64,000 nucleotides of DNA from PALSA-350 sp963743365 (GCA_963743365.1 CAVUQE010000008.1:407133-471132); one strand, 5' to 3'. Shown: positions 1 through 9,302, counted from the stretch's first letter. Program-made: numbers and translations. Notes: a model not told the origin generated them from the letters alone.

Positions 1-2
1 TC

Positions 3-620
3 GCCGCCTTCGAGGATGTGGACGGCAATTTTCAAAGTCTGTGCAAGTTTCAGGGCAAGCTGTGGTCCGCGGGGATCGATCACTCCCCACTCGACGTCGT
101 TGGATGGCATGGCAATTACGCGCCTTACAAGTACGACATGGCAAACTTCAACTGCATCAACACCGTCAGCTTCGACCACCCTGACCCTTCGATATATACC
201 GTGCTCACCGCGCCCACTGCGGTGCCGGGCTCAAGCAATGTTGATTTTGGCATCTTTCCCCCGCGCTGGATGGTGGCCGAGCACACCTTCCGACCGCCCT
301 GGTTTCACCGCAACGCTATGAACGAGTTCATGGGCCTGATCTTCGGCCAATACGATGCCAAGGCCGAAGGCTTCATTCCCGGCTCCGCCAGCCTGCACAG
401 TTGCATGCAGGCCCATGGGCCCGATGCGGAAACCTTCGAGCGGGCAGAGAAGGCCGAACTCAAGCCGCACTATCTGGCTGATACGCTGGCCTTCATGTTC
501 GAGACCCAGTTGGTGCTTCATCCGACCCGCTTCGCGATGGAGACGGAATGCCTGCAGCGGGAATACTTCCAGGTGTGGCAGGCGCTCAAAAAACACTTCA
601 CCGGGAGCCCCATCCGATAA
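3..620 (+). CDS. hmgA: Homogentisate 1,2-dioxygenase, C-terminal part
   Basis: Opens the ring of homogentisate to maleylacetoacetate in tyrosine and phenylalanine breakdown. The reading frame is open from the window edge, so the N-terminal half lies outside; about 205 residues remain. The catalytic half of the family is recognisable: the cupin strands with the Fe-ligand and active-site histidines (WHGNYAPYKYD, PPWFHRN, GSASLHSCMQAHGPD) and the segment MNEFMGLIFGQYDAKAEGF. It ends 8 bases before the fumarylacetoacetase start, so the two are almost certainly co-transcribed. Identification is by family motifs and by the partner gene. Confidence 0.95.
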   Translation, partial: AAFEDVDGNFQSLCKFQGKLWSAGIDHSPLDVVGWHGNYAPYKYDMANFNCINTVSFDHPDPSIYTVLTAPTAVPGSSNVDFGIFPPRWMVAEHTFRPPWFHRNAMNEFMGLIFGQYDAKAEGFIPGSASLHSCMQAHGPDAETFERAEKAELKPHYLADTLAFMFETQLVLHPTRFAMETECLQREYFQVWQALKKHFTGSPIR

Positions 621-628
621 ATGCAACC

Positions 629-1948
629 ATGAATGCTACACATGATCCTCAGCGGCAAAGCTGGGTAGCCTCGGCCAATCGCCCCGGTTGCGCATTCCCG
701 ATCCAGAACCTGCCCTTTGGCGTATTCCAAAGTGCAACGCAGCCTGCCATCGGCGTAGCCATTGGCGACCAGGTACTGGACCTGCGCGGCTGCTGCCACG
801 CCGGTCTGTTGGCGTCGCTCACCTCGGAGACCAGAGAGGCTTGTGCCGCCGCCACGCTCAATCCACTCATGGCGGCTGGCCCGGAGTGCTGGTCGCCATT
901 GCGCGCCCGGCTCAGCGACCTCCTCCGTGCCGATCATCCTCATGCTGCCGATCATCAACGATCCGTGGCGCCTCATCTGTGCGCGATGGCAGAAGTCACC
1001 ATGCTCAAGCCTGCATGGATCGGCAACTACACCGACTTCTATGCATCGATCCATCACGCTACGAATGTGGGCAGGCTTTTCCGGCCGGAGAATCCCCTGC
1101 TGCCCAATTACAAATATGTGCCTATCGGCTATCACGGCCGGGCATCGTCGATCGTTGTGAGCGGCACACCCGTGAAGCGCCCGGCCGGCCAGATTTTGTC
1201 TGCTGACGGCGCACCGCCTCACTTCGCCCCTACCCAGGCGCTGGATTACGAGATCGAAGCCGGCTTCTTCGTGGGACCGGGAAATAACCAGGGAGACGTC
1301 ATCGCCATCGATCAGGCTCCTTCACACCTTTTTGGTGTGTGCCTGCTGAATGACTGGACGGCGCGTGATATTCAGGCTTGGGAGTACCAGCCTCTGGGGC
1401 CATTCCTGGCTAAGAGCTTTGCCACCACCATTTCACCGTGGGTAGTGACCATGGAGGCGCTTACCCCTTTTCGTGGGCCGGCGTTTGCGCGGGCGCCTGA
1501 AGACCCGCGCCCTCTTCCCTACCTCGACTCGGAGCAGGATCGTCATCAGGGCGGAATCGACCTTACTCTCGAGGTGTACCTTCGCTCCGCCAGCATGCGC
1601 GCGATCGGACGCAAAGCAGTCCTGCTGAGCCGCGGCAATTTGGATTACCTCTACTGGACGGTCGCTCAACTACTCACTCATCATGCGAGCAACGGGTGCA
1701 ATCTTCAGCCCGGCGATTTGCTGGGCAGCGGCACTATCTCCGGGCTAAGAGACGAGACCCTTGGGTGCCTGCTCGAGCTCACGCGGCGCGCTGTCAACCC
1801 CATCACTCTACCCAATGGTGAGCAGCGGGGTTTTCTGGCCGACGGTGACGAGATCACTTTTCGCGGATACTGTGAGCGGGCGGGACTTGTGAGCATCGGG
1901 CTGGGCGAATGCTCCGGCACCATTACGGAAAACACTTCCTCTGGTTGA
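629..1948 (+). CDS. fahA: Fumarylacetoacetase
   Basis: Hydrolyses fumarylacetoacetate to fumarate and acetoacetate, the last step of homogentisate degradation. About 439 residues, the usual length. Family signatures are present: YTDFYASIHHATNVG, the YHGRASS loop, LDYEIEAGFFVGPGN with metal-binding acidic residues, the LLNDWTARDIQAWEYQPLG block and LLGSGTISG near the C-terminus. The frame is open from 548, but the ATG at 629 is preferred because it avoids overlap with the dioxygenase and begins with a typical short polar leader. It lies directly downstream of hmgA and should form one operon with it. Confidence 0.95.
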   Translation: MNATHDPQRQSWVASANRPGCAFPIQNLPFGVFQSATQPAIGVAIGDQVLDLRGCCHAGLLASLTSETREACAAATLNPLMAAGPECWSPLRARLSDLLRADHPHAADHQRSVAPHLCAMAEVTMLKPAWIGNYTDFYASIHHATNVGRLFRPENPLLPNYKYVPIGYHGRASSIVVSGTPVKRPAGQILSADGAPPHFAPTQALDYEIEAGFFVGPGNNQGDVIAIDQAPSHLFGVCLLNDWTARDIQAWEYQPLGPFLAKSFATTISPWVVTMEALTPFRGPAFARAPEDPRPLPYLDSEQDRHQGGIDLTLEVYLRSASMRAIGRKAVLLSRGNLDYLYWTVAQLLTHHASNGCNLQPGDLLGSGTISGLRDETLGCLLELTRRAVNPITLPNGEQRGFLADGDEITFRGYCERAGLVSIGLGECSGTITENTSSG

Positions 1949-1963
1949 GCAGAAGAACGAGTT

Positions 1964-3523
1964 CTAAGGGTTCAAGGCAACCGGCGAACCCCCATCACCC
2001 GCGAGCAATGCTTTATCGAATCCCGGGTCCTGGCCTCGCAGCAGATGCTCGATGATCTCGTGGATGCGAATCTCCTCGAAGGGAGCGGTCACAAGTTTCT
2101 CTGATTCCTGTCCGGGAAAGTGAATCATCAAAACCGGCCGCGTGTCGAAGTAACCGCGACTTGCCATCTCTTCTTCCTTGGTCCACTCGGCTTTTGGCCG
2201 CCATATCGGTAAACGCCAGGAGTGGTCGGAGCAGACGATCACCGTGGTCTTCGCGGCCATAGTGGTCGCGTTCAAGTTCTTCATCAACTCGTTCAGCACC
2301 CGGTCGCTGAGCGCCAGGTTGTCGATGTACGTGCCACCGTCGCGCAGAGTTCCAGTCTTACGGTCGTAGATGCCTGGAGGGTGCGGCACCGGCAGGTGGA
2401 TAAAGACGAAGCGGATGCTCTGATTGCGGATCAATGCCGTTGCCGCCGGCATGATGGCCGCGAGGTCTTCGGCATGGACTCGCTGCGGGAAGTCCGGCTT
2501 TCCTTCCATCGCCCACACATCGTTCTGAAGGGGCGAAATAGCATTCTCGAGGGAAGACTTGGTCGAGATCGGCCCCTTCAATTCTCCGTCGCCCATCCTC
2601 CAGAAACAGGAGTCGAGGGTTCCTGCGAGAATTCTGCAATAGGGGTTGAACCAACCGACCACGCCCGTGGTCCAGCCCAGGCGCTGGGCATCCGCGAAGA
2701 TCGTCGCGTGGGCATCGAAGGCTTGCCACTTCTCACTTCCGCCCAATTGAAATGTTGGTTTTCCGTCGAAGCTGCTGCGGATATTATCGATCCGCTTACC
2801 CAACAAAAATGCCGGTATGACAAGGTCTGTGTTGTAACCCACCGGCTTGAGGTTGCTGAAGACAACACTCTCGCTCTTGAACCGGTCAAATGCGGGCATG
2901 GCGAGCCCGGGGAATCGATGATCGAAAGTCTGATCGTAGGAAAGTTCGTCAAAAAGGAGCCACACGATTCGTTCGCCGGCAACCGCTGGATTGCTTCCTG
3001 CTGAGGCGAGCGTGGGATGGCCCTTGTCCACCAGCACGTCCGTCCGCTGCGCTCGCAACCCTTGATATACCAGTTCAGGCACCATCCACACCGCGGTGCA
3101 TCCTGCGATCAATAGCAGCACCAGCAAACCGCGTACAGCTATGCGGTAGGCCGGTGGCCGAAGCCACCACAACGCCAGCGCGCCAACGAGAGTAACGACG
3201 AATACTGCCGGGCGGGTGAGGCGAGGAACCGTCCAGCCCAGCGTCACGACCAGGCCTCCGACTACCGTCTGGGCAAGCCTGGCCGCGATGAGCACCCAAA
3301 TCAAGGTGCGCAAGCCGGTCTTGCTCTTCTCCAGGTAGCCAAAGAGGAGGGCGAACAATAAGGTGCCGGCCGCCAAGTCGATCAGGGTGCCCCACACAAC
3401 GCTGCGCATGGGCAAGACGCTGTGGTAGAGCACTGAATGGTAGGGCGAGACCAGTGCCGCCAGATGGGAAATCATGAGCAGCATCACGGCCCCAAAGCCC
3501 TGAACAATGGTCTTGAAGTTCAT
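1964..3523 (-). CDS. Membrane-anchored sulfatase-like (alkaline phosphatase superfamily) protein
   Basis: 519 residues. The first ~155 residues contain about five hydrophobic segments (around 8-28, 42-62, 72-95, 105-120, 130-150). A large domain of the sulfatase/alkaline phosphatase fold follows, probably outside the cytoplasm. Visible metal and nucleophile positions: VWLLFDELSYD (Asp192, Glu193), the GYNTDLVIPAF loop with Thr232 as likely nucleophile, and VIVCSDHSW near the C-terminus. It could be a phosphoglycerol- or phosphoethanolamine-transferase-like enzyme or a hydrolase; the substrate cannot be read. Its start overlaps the end of the upstream methyltransferase gene by 4 bases, so translation is probably coupled, and the three genes 5180-1964 form one operon. 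Confidence 0.75.
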   Translation of the reverse strand: MNFKTIVQGFGAVMLLMISHLAALVSPYHSVLYHSVLPMRSVVWGTLIDLAAGTLLFALLFGYLEKSKTGLRTLIWVLIAARLAQTVVGGLVVTLGWTVPRLTRPAVFVVTLVGALALWWLRPPAYRIAVRGLLVLLLIAGCTAVWMVPELVYQGLRAQRTDVLVDKGHPTLASAGSNPAVAGERIVWLLFDELSYDQTFDHRFPGLAMPAFDRFKSESVVFSNLKPVGYNTDLVIPAFLLGKRIDNIRSSFDGKPTFQLGGSEKWQAFDAHATIFADAQRLGWTTGVVGWFNPYCRILAGTLDSCFWRMGDGELKGPISTKSSLENAISPLQNDVWAMEGKPDFPQRVHAEDLAAIMPAATALIRNQSIRFVFIHLPVPHPPGIYDRKTGTLRDGGTYIDNLALSDRVLNELMKNLNATTMAAKTTVIVCSDHSWRLPIWRPKAEWTKEEEMASRGYFDTRPVLMIHFPGQESEKLVTAPFEEIRIHEIIEHLLRGQDPGFDKALLAGDGGSPVALNP

Positions 3524-4902
3524 TTTTTCTCGAATAGAAAGAGGACGCGGCCGTTGCTCAATTGCTCACGAGCCACGACCGTGAAATGGCGAGTGAACTG
3601 CTCTACGAACAGATCTTCGTTCAGATGCTGGTAGAGTTCATCTCGCCCACGGCAGAGGTCGATGTAGCGCACGTCGGTCTTGGGAACCCATTCAACGATG
3701 CTGGAACGGCGCGTGAGCGATGCCAGGAGCAGGGCCACGTCGGCCATGGGAATCTGGTCGGCAAGCAGCAGATGATGCAGGATGCCGAGCATCATGACGC
3801 AATCGAAGCGATCACGCGCCCGTTCCAGGAGGGTGAGCGATTCGTTGTTGCACCATCCCACTGCAGGAGTCGGCCGGGCCACATCGGCGACCAGCGGCAA
3901 TATCGGCAGGCCGGCAGTCCTGGCTTCTCTCCAGTTGAGGTCCGAGGAGGCAACGTCGGTGTCCCAGGCGACAACCCGCGCGCCCACGCTGGCGGCAATA
4001 CGCGAATATTGCCCGGTGTTGCCGCCGATATCGAGCACTGAGCCGGGGCGCAGTAGTTGCATGGCCCGGTCGACGAATTCCTGCTTGTGTTGCCGTTCCT
4101 GGTCGGTGTAGTGATCCGCGGCTGTCTGGTACTCACTCCAACGGGAATCGCGCCCCTTTGGTTCCAGCGCATGCAGCGCGCGAGCAAAGCCTTTGAAGTT
4201 TCGCTCCATCACGGCGGTTGCGATTTCCGGCTGCTGCTTGAGCCTGGCCGGCGCCCCGGCTGCCCCTTTCCGCTTCTCGAACAGATAAGGAAGGGTAACC
4301 AGTGAACGAAGCGGCGCGCTCCAGCGTTTCAGACTTGAGAGGTAGGGATACAGGTCGACGGGTTCATAGCCGTCGCGGCGGTTCAGTGTAGCTGCCAACG
4401 GCCAGCCGAGGTGCTTGTGCGCGGCCAGAGGAAGAAGAAAGGTGCGGGCAAATTGTCCGTAGGCAAGCCACAAGGGGCTGCTGGGGTCGCGCCGCTCGAT
4501 CGATAGCAAATCGACAAAAACCGGCCGCGAGCCCTCAAAGAGAATGTTCAGCGGTGTCGCGTCTTTAAGGATCCAGCCTTCGTGGAGCAGCTGGCTACAG
4601 AGTTCAAGGGTAAGTTCCCCAGCCGCGACCCACTGCCCGGGCGTCCATTCCCAGGGATAGGAAGGAAAGAAGATCCGCGGATGCTTCAGCAGGAGGGGTT
4701 GATCTGTTTCAGCGGACAGCACCTCGCTCTCGACCAGATGGCCTTGCTCTATCCAGCGCGCGGCTAAGTCCGACTTTAGGAAGCGCAGCGATTCCGCCGC
4801 GTAGAGAGGGTGAACCGTTCGCAGAACCTGTTCGCCACGGATGCGCAGCGACCCAGCTGGATCGCGAAACGTCGCAATGTCTTGCGACGTGCCCTGGCTC
4901 AT
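3520..4902 (-). CDS. Kinase-like domain fused to SAM-dependent methyltransferase
   Basis: 460 residues. The C-terminal half is a class I methyltransferase: motif I VLDIGGNTGQYS (289-300), the acidic post-motif VVAWDTD (311-317), and CVMMLGILHHLLL as motif IV region. The N-terminal half contains HEGWILKDATPLNIL followed by RPVFVDLLSI. The spacing Asp114, Asn119, Asp131 resembles the catalytic loop and metal-binding Asp of aminoglycoside-phosphotransferase-type kinases, although no clear P-loop is visible. The methyl acceptor is unknown. It is the middle gene of a three-gene operon, overlapping both neighbours by 4 bases, next to a membrane sulfatase-like enzyme, which suggests a role in modifying a cell-envelope compound (inference). 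Confidence 0.75.
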   Translation of the reverse strand: MSQGTSQDIATFRDPAGSLRIRGEQVLRTVHPLYAAESLRFLKSDLAARWIEQGHLVESEVLSAETDQPLLLKHPRIFFPSYPWEWTPGQWVAAGELTLELCSQLLHEGWILKDATPLNILFEGSRPVFVDLLSIERRDPSSPLWLAYGQFARTFLLPLAAHKHLGWPLAATLNRRDGYEPVDLYPYLSSLKRWSAPLRSLVTLPYLFEKRKGAAGAPARLKQQPEIATAVMERNFKGFARALHALEPKGRDSRWSEYQTAADHYTDQERQHKQEFVDRAMQLLRPGSVLDIGGNTGQYSRIAASVGARVVAWDTDVASSDLNWREARTAGLPILPLVADVARPTPAVGWCNNESLTLLERARDRFDCVMMLGILHHLLLADQIPMADVALLLASLTRRSSIVEWVPKTDVRYIDLCRGRDELYQHLNEDLFVEQFTRHFTVVAREQLSNGRVLFLFEKK

Positions 4903-5180
4903 GGTTGGTTCTCTACGACCTCTGTCTGGGTACCGGCTGTAGAAGAAATTGGAGAGGATCTGCGCATCATACCGAGGAACCGCTTCAAGCGATGACGCAT
5001 ATAGTAAAGCGCGCCGGCGAACATGGAACCGGCAACCTGAAGGAAAACGAAGCCGGATCCCGGATCGACATAGGCTCGTGCCGGGCGTTCAAACGCGACA
5101 AGCAGCGCTGCAATCTGCAGAACACCGAGCAAAAAAGACAAGGAACCTAGAACGCGGGGGGAGCGACACGATCTCTTCAC
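4899..5180 (-). CDS. Small membrane protein with YVDPGSG motif
   Basis: 93 residues. A hydrophobic segment (around 11-30) is followed by RPARAYVDPGSGFVFLQVAGSMFAGAL. The Ala-Tyr-Val-Asp-Pro-Gly-Ser-Gly stretch is typical of short conserved proteins found beside sulfatase/methyltransferase gene pairs. A second hydrophobic segment (about 43-60) leads into a basic cytoplasmic-type tail. The function is unknown. It is the first gene of the operon and overlaps the methyltransferase start by 4 bases. A partner or chaperone of the downstream envelope enzyme is possible but not shown. Confidence 0.7.
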   Translation of the reverse strand: MKRSCRSPRVLGSLSFLLGVLQIAALLVAFERPARAYVDPGSGFVFLQVAGSMFAGALYYMRHRLKRFLGMMRRSSPISSTAGTQTEVVENQP

Positions 5181-5364
5181 AAATCTCCTCGAGGCGCGAG
5201 TTTACCTACACTCTCTAACGTTTAACCCTACTTGAAAGTTGCCAAGGTTTCATCTTTTTTTCACTACTAATTCACGTTGCAGTGGGCCAATTTATGGTGT
5301 GGCAGGGTCTTGGTTGATAGACGAGATATATTTGGCCGGGTTTACCGGGATTTAACATGGTCCT

Positions 5365-5964
5365 ATGCTTCCTGCAGGCGACGCCCAACTGGTGCAAATC
5401 CTCGATGCAGCACTGGCCGACACCGCGCAGCGCAGTGGCGATTGGCTTGTCTGCAAGCCCGGTTGCACACAATGCTGCGTCGGCGTCTTCGCCATCCATC
5501 AGCTGGACGCGGCCCGCCTGCAGCAGGGACTTGCAGAGCTCATCGACAGCGAACCGGAACGAGGTCAAGCCGTTCGCGAGCGGGCGCGGAAATCGGTCGA
5601 GCGCCTTGCCCTGGGCTTTCCTGGCGATCCCATAACAGGCCTGCTGGACCCCTCCGAAGAGGCTGAAGCCCGTTTTGAGGACTTCGCCAACGACGAGCCT
5701 TGTCCGGCTCTCGATCCCGCCACCGGCCTCTGTGACCTGTACCTGGCCCGTCCTATGACCTGCCGGGTCTTTGGACCACCCGTTCGCTCGGAGCAGGGCC
5801 TCGGCGTCTGCGAGCTCTGCTATCACGGCGCCACGGAGGAGCAGATTGAAGCCTGCGAAATGCCCGTCGATCCTGAAGGACTCGAAGGTAAGTTGTTGGA
5901 GGAGTTTGAGCTATCGTCCGGCCGCCATGGCCGCACGCTGGTTGCCTTCGCCCTTGCCCAATAG
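5365..5964 (+). CDS. YkgJ-family cysteine cluster protein
   Basis: 199 residues. The N-terminal half carries CKPGCTQCCVGVF and the middle carries CPALDPATGLCDLYLARPMTC plus CELCYHG, the eight-cysteine pattern of the YkgJ/UPF0153 zinc- or iron-binding family. The biochemical role of the family is not established. It is transcribed divergently from the operon at 5180, across about 180 bases that must hold both promoters. ATG 5365 is the first in-frame start and gives a hydrophilic N-terminus with no signal peptide, so the protein should be cytoplasmic. Confidence 0.8.
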   Translation: MLPAGDAQLVQILDAALADTAQRSGDWLVCKPGCTQCCVGVFAIHQLDAARLQQGLAELIDSEPERGQAVRERARKSVERLALGFPGDPITGLLDPSEEAEARFEDFANDEPCPALDPATGLCDLYLARPMTCRVFGPPVRSEQGLGVCELCYHGATEEQIEACEMPVDPEGLEGKLLEEFELSSGRHGRTLVAFALAQ

Positions 5965-6097
5965 TCCTAGGTATACGTCTCACCGCGACCAGTCCCGAAG
6001 GGACGGCTGAAAATATCCAGGACGTCAGAATAGGTGCGACGCTGGACCAGCCCACTCCCCGATACAATCAATTAGACCTACGCAGGAAAGCAGAACC

Positions 6098-7042
6098 ATG
6101 TCCACGAAAGAAGCCCTGAGTTCCTCCCTCGGCATCGCTGCCGCCAACGCTGGCTTGACCGTCCTCTCCTCCGAAGAGGGCATCGATTTTAACGGCCGCC
6201 CCACCACTATCTTCCGCATCGGGCTGTCCAAGGATGCTCCTGCCGAGCGCACGCTACGGCTGGAGTTGAGCGAGGATTTCGACTTCAACCGTCCCGAGTT
6301 GTTGCCGGAGATGACCTCGCACTTGCGCGACGAGGCCAAACGGCTGCGCAATCCGCGGCCTGACGCGTACGTGACGATGGCGGGTATGCCGATCATCTTT
6401 AGCGACTTCCGCTGGCCCTTCCATCGCTCCGTCTCGGGCGCCGATACCTACATCGTCCACGGGGTGCTCCACGTGGCCGACGGTACTGATTCCCTTCTGC
6501 ACGCCAAGATTTCCGCCAGCATGACAGTGACCTTCGCGGAGATCGTGCCTGCCCCGGAACAGCCCTATGCGGAGACCTTCATCTACAGCGCAATCCGCAA
6601 AACACTGGACCAGGGGCAGCTCGAACTGCTGAAGAGCGGCAACCGGCAACCCGTTCCCGTGACCACCCGTTATTACAGCCGCTGGCAAAAGAAGTTTTTC
6701 TTTACCGACACCGACGACGAAAGCCGCCAGGAATTTTTGCTGGCCAAGGCCTTCTGGCTCTCAGGCGTCCTGGGCAACTCGCAGCCGGTCTGGATCGCAG
6801 ACCCGCGGGATGCGCAATACCTTAACACCACCCCGGAAGATCTGGTCCGCATGGCCGCCGCGATGGCGACCAAAGGGCTGCTCACCTTGAGCGCGGAGAA
6901 AGACGGCGGCCCGGAGTTTGCCGCCGCTACCCCCGCGCTGCTGGCGCGCGAAAGCGAGTTCCGCGCCCGGCTGCAGCAGGCTCTCAATCTCACCAAGCCG
7001 GCATTTAATGAGGAAATGCGCGCCGGGCACACAAACATGTAG
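6098..7042 (+). CDS. Conserved hypothetical protein
   Basis: 314 residues, soluble, with no signal peptide or membrane segment. I do not recognise the family. The protein is rich in acidic and aromatic residues, with the stretches YYSRWQKKFFFTD and ETFIYSAIRKTLDQGQLELL and a helical C-terminal third. It stands alone between the YkgJ-type gene and the DUF1223/sigma group, in the same direction as both. Codon use matches its neighbours, so I take it as a real gene. Confidence 0.75.
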   Translation: MSTKEALSSSLGIAAANAGLTVLSSEEGIDFNGRPTTIFRIGLSKDAPAERTLRLELSEDFDFNRPELLPEMTSHLRDEAKRLRNPRPDAYVTMAGMPIIFSDFRWPFHRSVSGADTYIVHGVLHVADGTDSLLHAKISASMTVTFAEIVPAPEQPYAETFIYSAIRKTLDQGQLELLKSGNRQPVPVTTRYYSRWQKKFFFTDTDDESRQEFLLAKAFWLSGVLGNSQPVWIADPRDAQYLNTTPEDLVRMAAAMATKGLLTLSAEKDGGPEFAAATPALLARESEFRARLQQALNLTKPAFNEEMRAGHTNM

Positions 7043-7173
7043 AAAGCACCGCGGGGAAAAGGTGCGCCTTAAGCGCCCTATGCGCCGTAAGTCTCTATCC
7101 AGCCCTGCCCTGGACACAGAAGGCTTGTAACTCTCCGGCCGCGGTCTGCGTCCTATGCGCAACCGGGGGAGCG

Positions 7174-7944
7174 ATGTACAGACAAACCAGGCGAATTGTT
7201 GCAGGAGTGGCCCTTGCCCTTACCATGGGCCTGCAGGCACAGACAGGTGCGGATGTGCCGGCACAGAAGGTGGTGCTGGTGGAGCTATTCACCTCGGAAG
7301 GGTGCTCCAGCTGCCCTCCGGCGGATGCTTTGTTGCGGCAGGTGAATGGGACCCGGACCACTGCGGACCAGTTGGTGGTTGGTATCAGCGAGCATGTCAC
7401 CTACTGGAACGGGCTTGGCTGGTCCGATCCCTTTTCCTCCCCGGCCTACACTGACCGGCAAAATGCCTATAGTGAGCGATTCCACCTGGAAGGTGTATAC
7501 ACTCCGCAGATGGTGATCAACGGGGCAGAGCAGATTGTCGGCAGCGACCAGGCTGCGTTGGTGCGGGCGGTGCAGGCAGAGCAGGCACCGCATCCCCGGG
7601 TCTCTCTCCGGATTCTCTCGTTGCACGTGGAGGGAAACACTTTGGCGGTGAATTTTTCCATCAGCGGAGACGTGCCGGCCCAGGGGGCTGATCTTATGGC
7701 AGTGGTGGCCGACGACTCCGATCGCTCCAACGTCCTGCGCGGGGAAAACTCCGGTCAGAACCTGGAGCACGTCGCCGTGGCGCGATCCTTCTCCCGTGTG
7801 GCCAGGCTGCGGAGCGCGGGGGAGCGAACGGTGCAGGTCCAGATCCCAGACACGTTTCAGGCGGCGCAGAGACATCACCTGATCCTCTTCGCGCAAACGC
7901 CGGGGAACGGGCGCGTGCTGGGCGCGGATACTAAACCGCTGTAG
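7174..7944 (+). CDS. DUF1223 thioredoxin-like secreted protein
   Basis: 256 residues. A signal peptide (about 1-23, RRIVAGVALALTMGLQAQ) is followed by VVLVELFTSEGCSSCPPADALL, the defining CSSC motif of DUF1223, a thioredoxin-fold family of unknown substrate. SEHVTYWNGLGWSDPFSS and GVYTPQMVING are other family hallmarks. A GGGGGAG ribosome-binding stretch lies immediately upstream of ATG 7174. The sigma-factor gene starts 9 bases after its stop, so the three genes 7174-8813 probably form one transcript; exported redox function and stress sigma control may be linked (inference). Confidence 0.88.
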   Translation: MYRQTRRIVAGVALALTMGLQAQTGADVPAQKVVLVELFTSEGCSSCPPADALLRQVNGTRTTADQLVVGISEHVTYWNGLGWSDPFSSPAYTDRQNAYSERFHLEGVYTPQMVINGAEQIVGSDQAALVRAVQAEQAPHPRVSLRILSLHVEGNTLAVNFSISGDVPAQGADLMAVVADDSDRSNVLRGENSGQNLEHVAVARSFSRVARLRSAGERTVQVQIPDTFQAAQRHHLILFAQTPGNGRVLGADTKPL

Positions 7945-7953
7945 AGAGCGTGC

Positions 7954-8577
7954 ATGGCGGCAACTACCGAAGTACGGGACGAAGCACAGATGATCGCTAA
8001 GATCCTTGCCGGGAACTCTCAGCTCTTTCACGAGCTGATTCGTCCCTATGAGCGCAGGGTCTACGTCATGGCTCTGTCCTTTTTGCGCAATGAAGCCGAT
8101 GCAGAAGACGCCGCCCAGGAGGCATTTCTCAAGGCCTTTCGCAACCTCTCCAGCTTTCGCGGCGAATCCAAATTCGGAACATGGTTGGTCAGCATCACGC
8201 TGAACGAGGCACGAACTCGTATCCGTAATCGGGATACGGTTAAGATGGAGTCGCTGGACGAGCCCGCGGACGACCAGGGACATACGTTGCCGGCGCTCTT
8301 ACGAGACTGGAAGGAGATACCGTCCGAGGCACTGGAACGCAAAGAAGTCAGGCTTCTGCTGCAAAAAGCCATCACCGCTCTGCCGCTGATTTACCGCGAG
8401 GTCTTCCAGCTGAGAGACATCGAGCAACTGAGCATCAATGAGGCAGCGGCCGCGTTGGGCATCAGCATCTCCGCAGTGAAAGTCCGCTTGCATCGCGCGC
8501 GCATGATGCTGCAAAAGCAATTAGCGCCCGAGTTGAAGCAGATAGCTCCCAAACGGAGGAGGTGGGCATGGTCCTAG
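7954..8577 (+). CDS. ECF-type RNA polymerase sigma factor
   Basis: 207 residues. Region 2 is visible as LIRPYERRVYVMALSFLRN then EADAEDAAQEAFLKAFRNL and FRGESKFGTWL. Region 4 is LPLIYREVFQLRDIEQLS with the helix-turn-helix EAAAALGISISAVKVRLHRAR. It directs RNA polymerase to a small regulon. The overlapping downstream gene encodes a zinc-binding anti-sigma protein, the usual arrangement. The regulon cannot be read from the window; the upstream DUF1223 gene may be in the same operon. Confidence 0.92.
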   Translation: MAATTEVRDEAQMIAKILAGNSQLFHELIRPYERRVYVMALSFLRNEADAEDAAQEAFLKAFRNLSSFRGESKFGTWLVSITLNEARTRIRNRDTVKMESLDEPADDQGHTLPALLRDWKEIPSEALERKEVRLLLQKAITALPLIYREVFQLRDIEQLSINEAAAALGISISAVKVRLHRARMMLQKQLAPELKQIAPKRRRWAWS

Positions 8578-8813
8578 AGTGCAAACACGTTTGGCAGCAC
8601 ATCTCCGGCTATCTGGACGCGACTCTCCCACCGGACGTTCTGGAGCAGGTGCAAAAGCATCTGGAGCATTGCGAGGTCTGCTCGGCGATCCTCGATTCAA
8701 CGCGCAACATCCTGATCCTGACCGCAGACGAGCGAGTCTTCGAGTTACCCCTGGGCTTCAGCGAGCGGTTGCACGCCCGTCTGGAAGAGGAGATACGAGG
8801 CCTGGCTCCCTAG
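8568..8813 (+). CDS. Zinc-finger (ZAS-type) anti-sigma factor
   Basis: 81 residues, with the anti-sigma zinc signature CKHVWQHISGYLD and HLEHCEVC (His-x3-Cys-x2-Cys). There is no transmembrane segment, so it is a soluble, probably redox- or metal-sensing inhibitor of the preceding ECF sigma factor. ATG 8568 follows an AGGAGG ribosome-binding site and overlaps the sigma stop by 10 bases; the GTG six bases upstream is less likely. Translational coupling should keep the two proteins in balance. Confidence 0.88.
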   Translation: MVLECKHVWQHISGYLDATLPPDVLEQVQKHLEHCEVCSAILDSTRNILILTADERVFELPLGFSERLHARLEEEIRGLAP

Positions 8814-8819
8814 CGCATT

Positions 8820-9254
8820 TTAAGCATTGTGCACGATGCGGTGAGTGATCCATTCCGCCACGACGAGTGCGAGGGTGATCAGCGCAAGCGCAATCTGGAA
8901 GGCCTCGGCGCGCTTCTGTTTGGGGGTTGCGGGGGTTGTGCGCCACTGCGAGGACGGCCGGGAGCGCAGGCTGCGGATCCTCCAGATCACATACAAATTG
9001 ATGAATGAGCCGATGAGGGCGATCGCCATCATGGGAATACGAATCGCGTCGGCATGAAATCCGCTGGCTGGCCGGCCGAGCCCAGCCGCAGCGGCCAGCG
9101 CGGTCAGTCCGATGATGACGCGCACCCCGCTGATCGCCATCACCGCGGTGCAGGCGCTTTGCAGCAGGATAAAGAAGAAACTGGTGAGGGCCACCGCCCA
9201 GGAACGGCGAGTGGTTGCGGCGCTACCTTCCATGGCAGACATATCTTTATCCAC
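8820..9254 (-). CDS. Small integral membrane protein, unknown function
   Basis: 144 residues with about four hydrophobic segments (around 17-38, 43-60, 70-92, 118-140) and a charged basic loop RSRPSSQWRTTPATPKQKRAEAF between the third and fourth. I do not recognise the family. It converges on the anti-sigma gene with only 6 bases between the stop codons, so any shared terminator would have to lie inside coding sequence. Confidence 0.65.
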   Translation of the reverse strand: MDKDMSAMEGSAATTRRSWAVALTSFFFILLQSACTAVMAISGVRVIIGLTALAAAAGLGRPASGFHADAIRIPMMAIALIGSFINLYVIWRIRSLRSRPSSQWRTTPATPKQKRAEAFQIALALITLALVVAEWITHRIVHNA

Positions 9255-9302
9255 GGTACACCCGTCCGGCGTATTTCCTGTCTAGCCGGATGGCTGCGGT
9301 GT

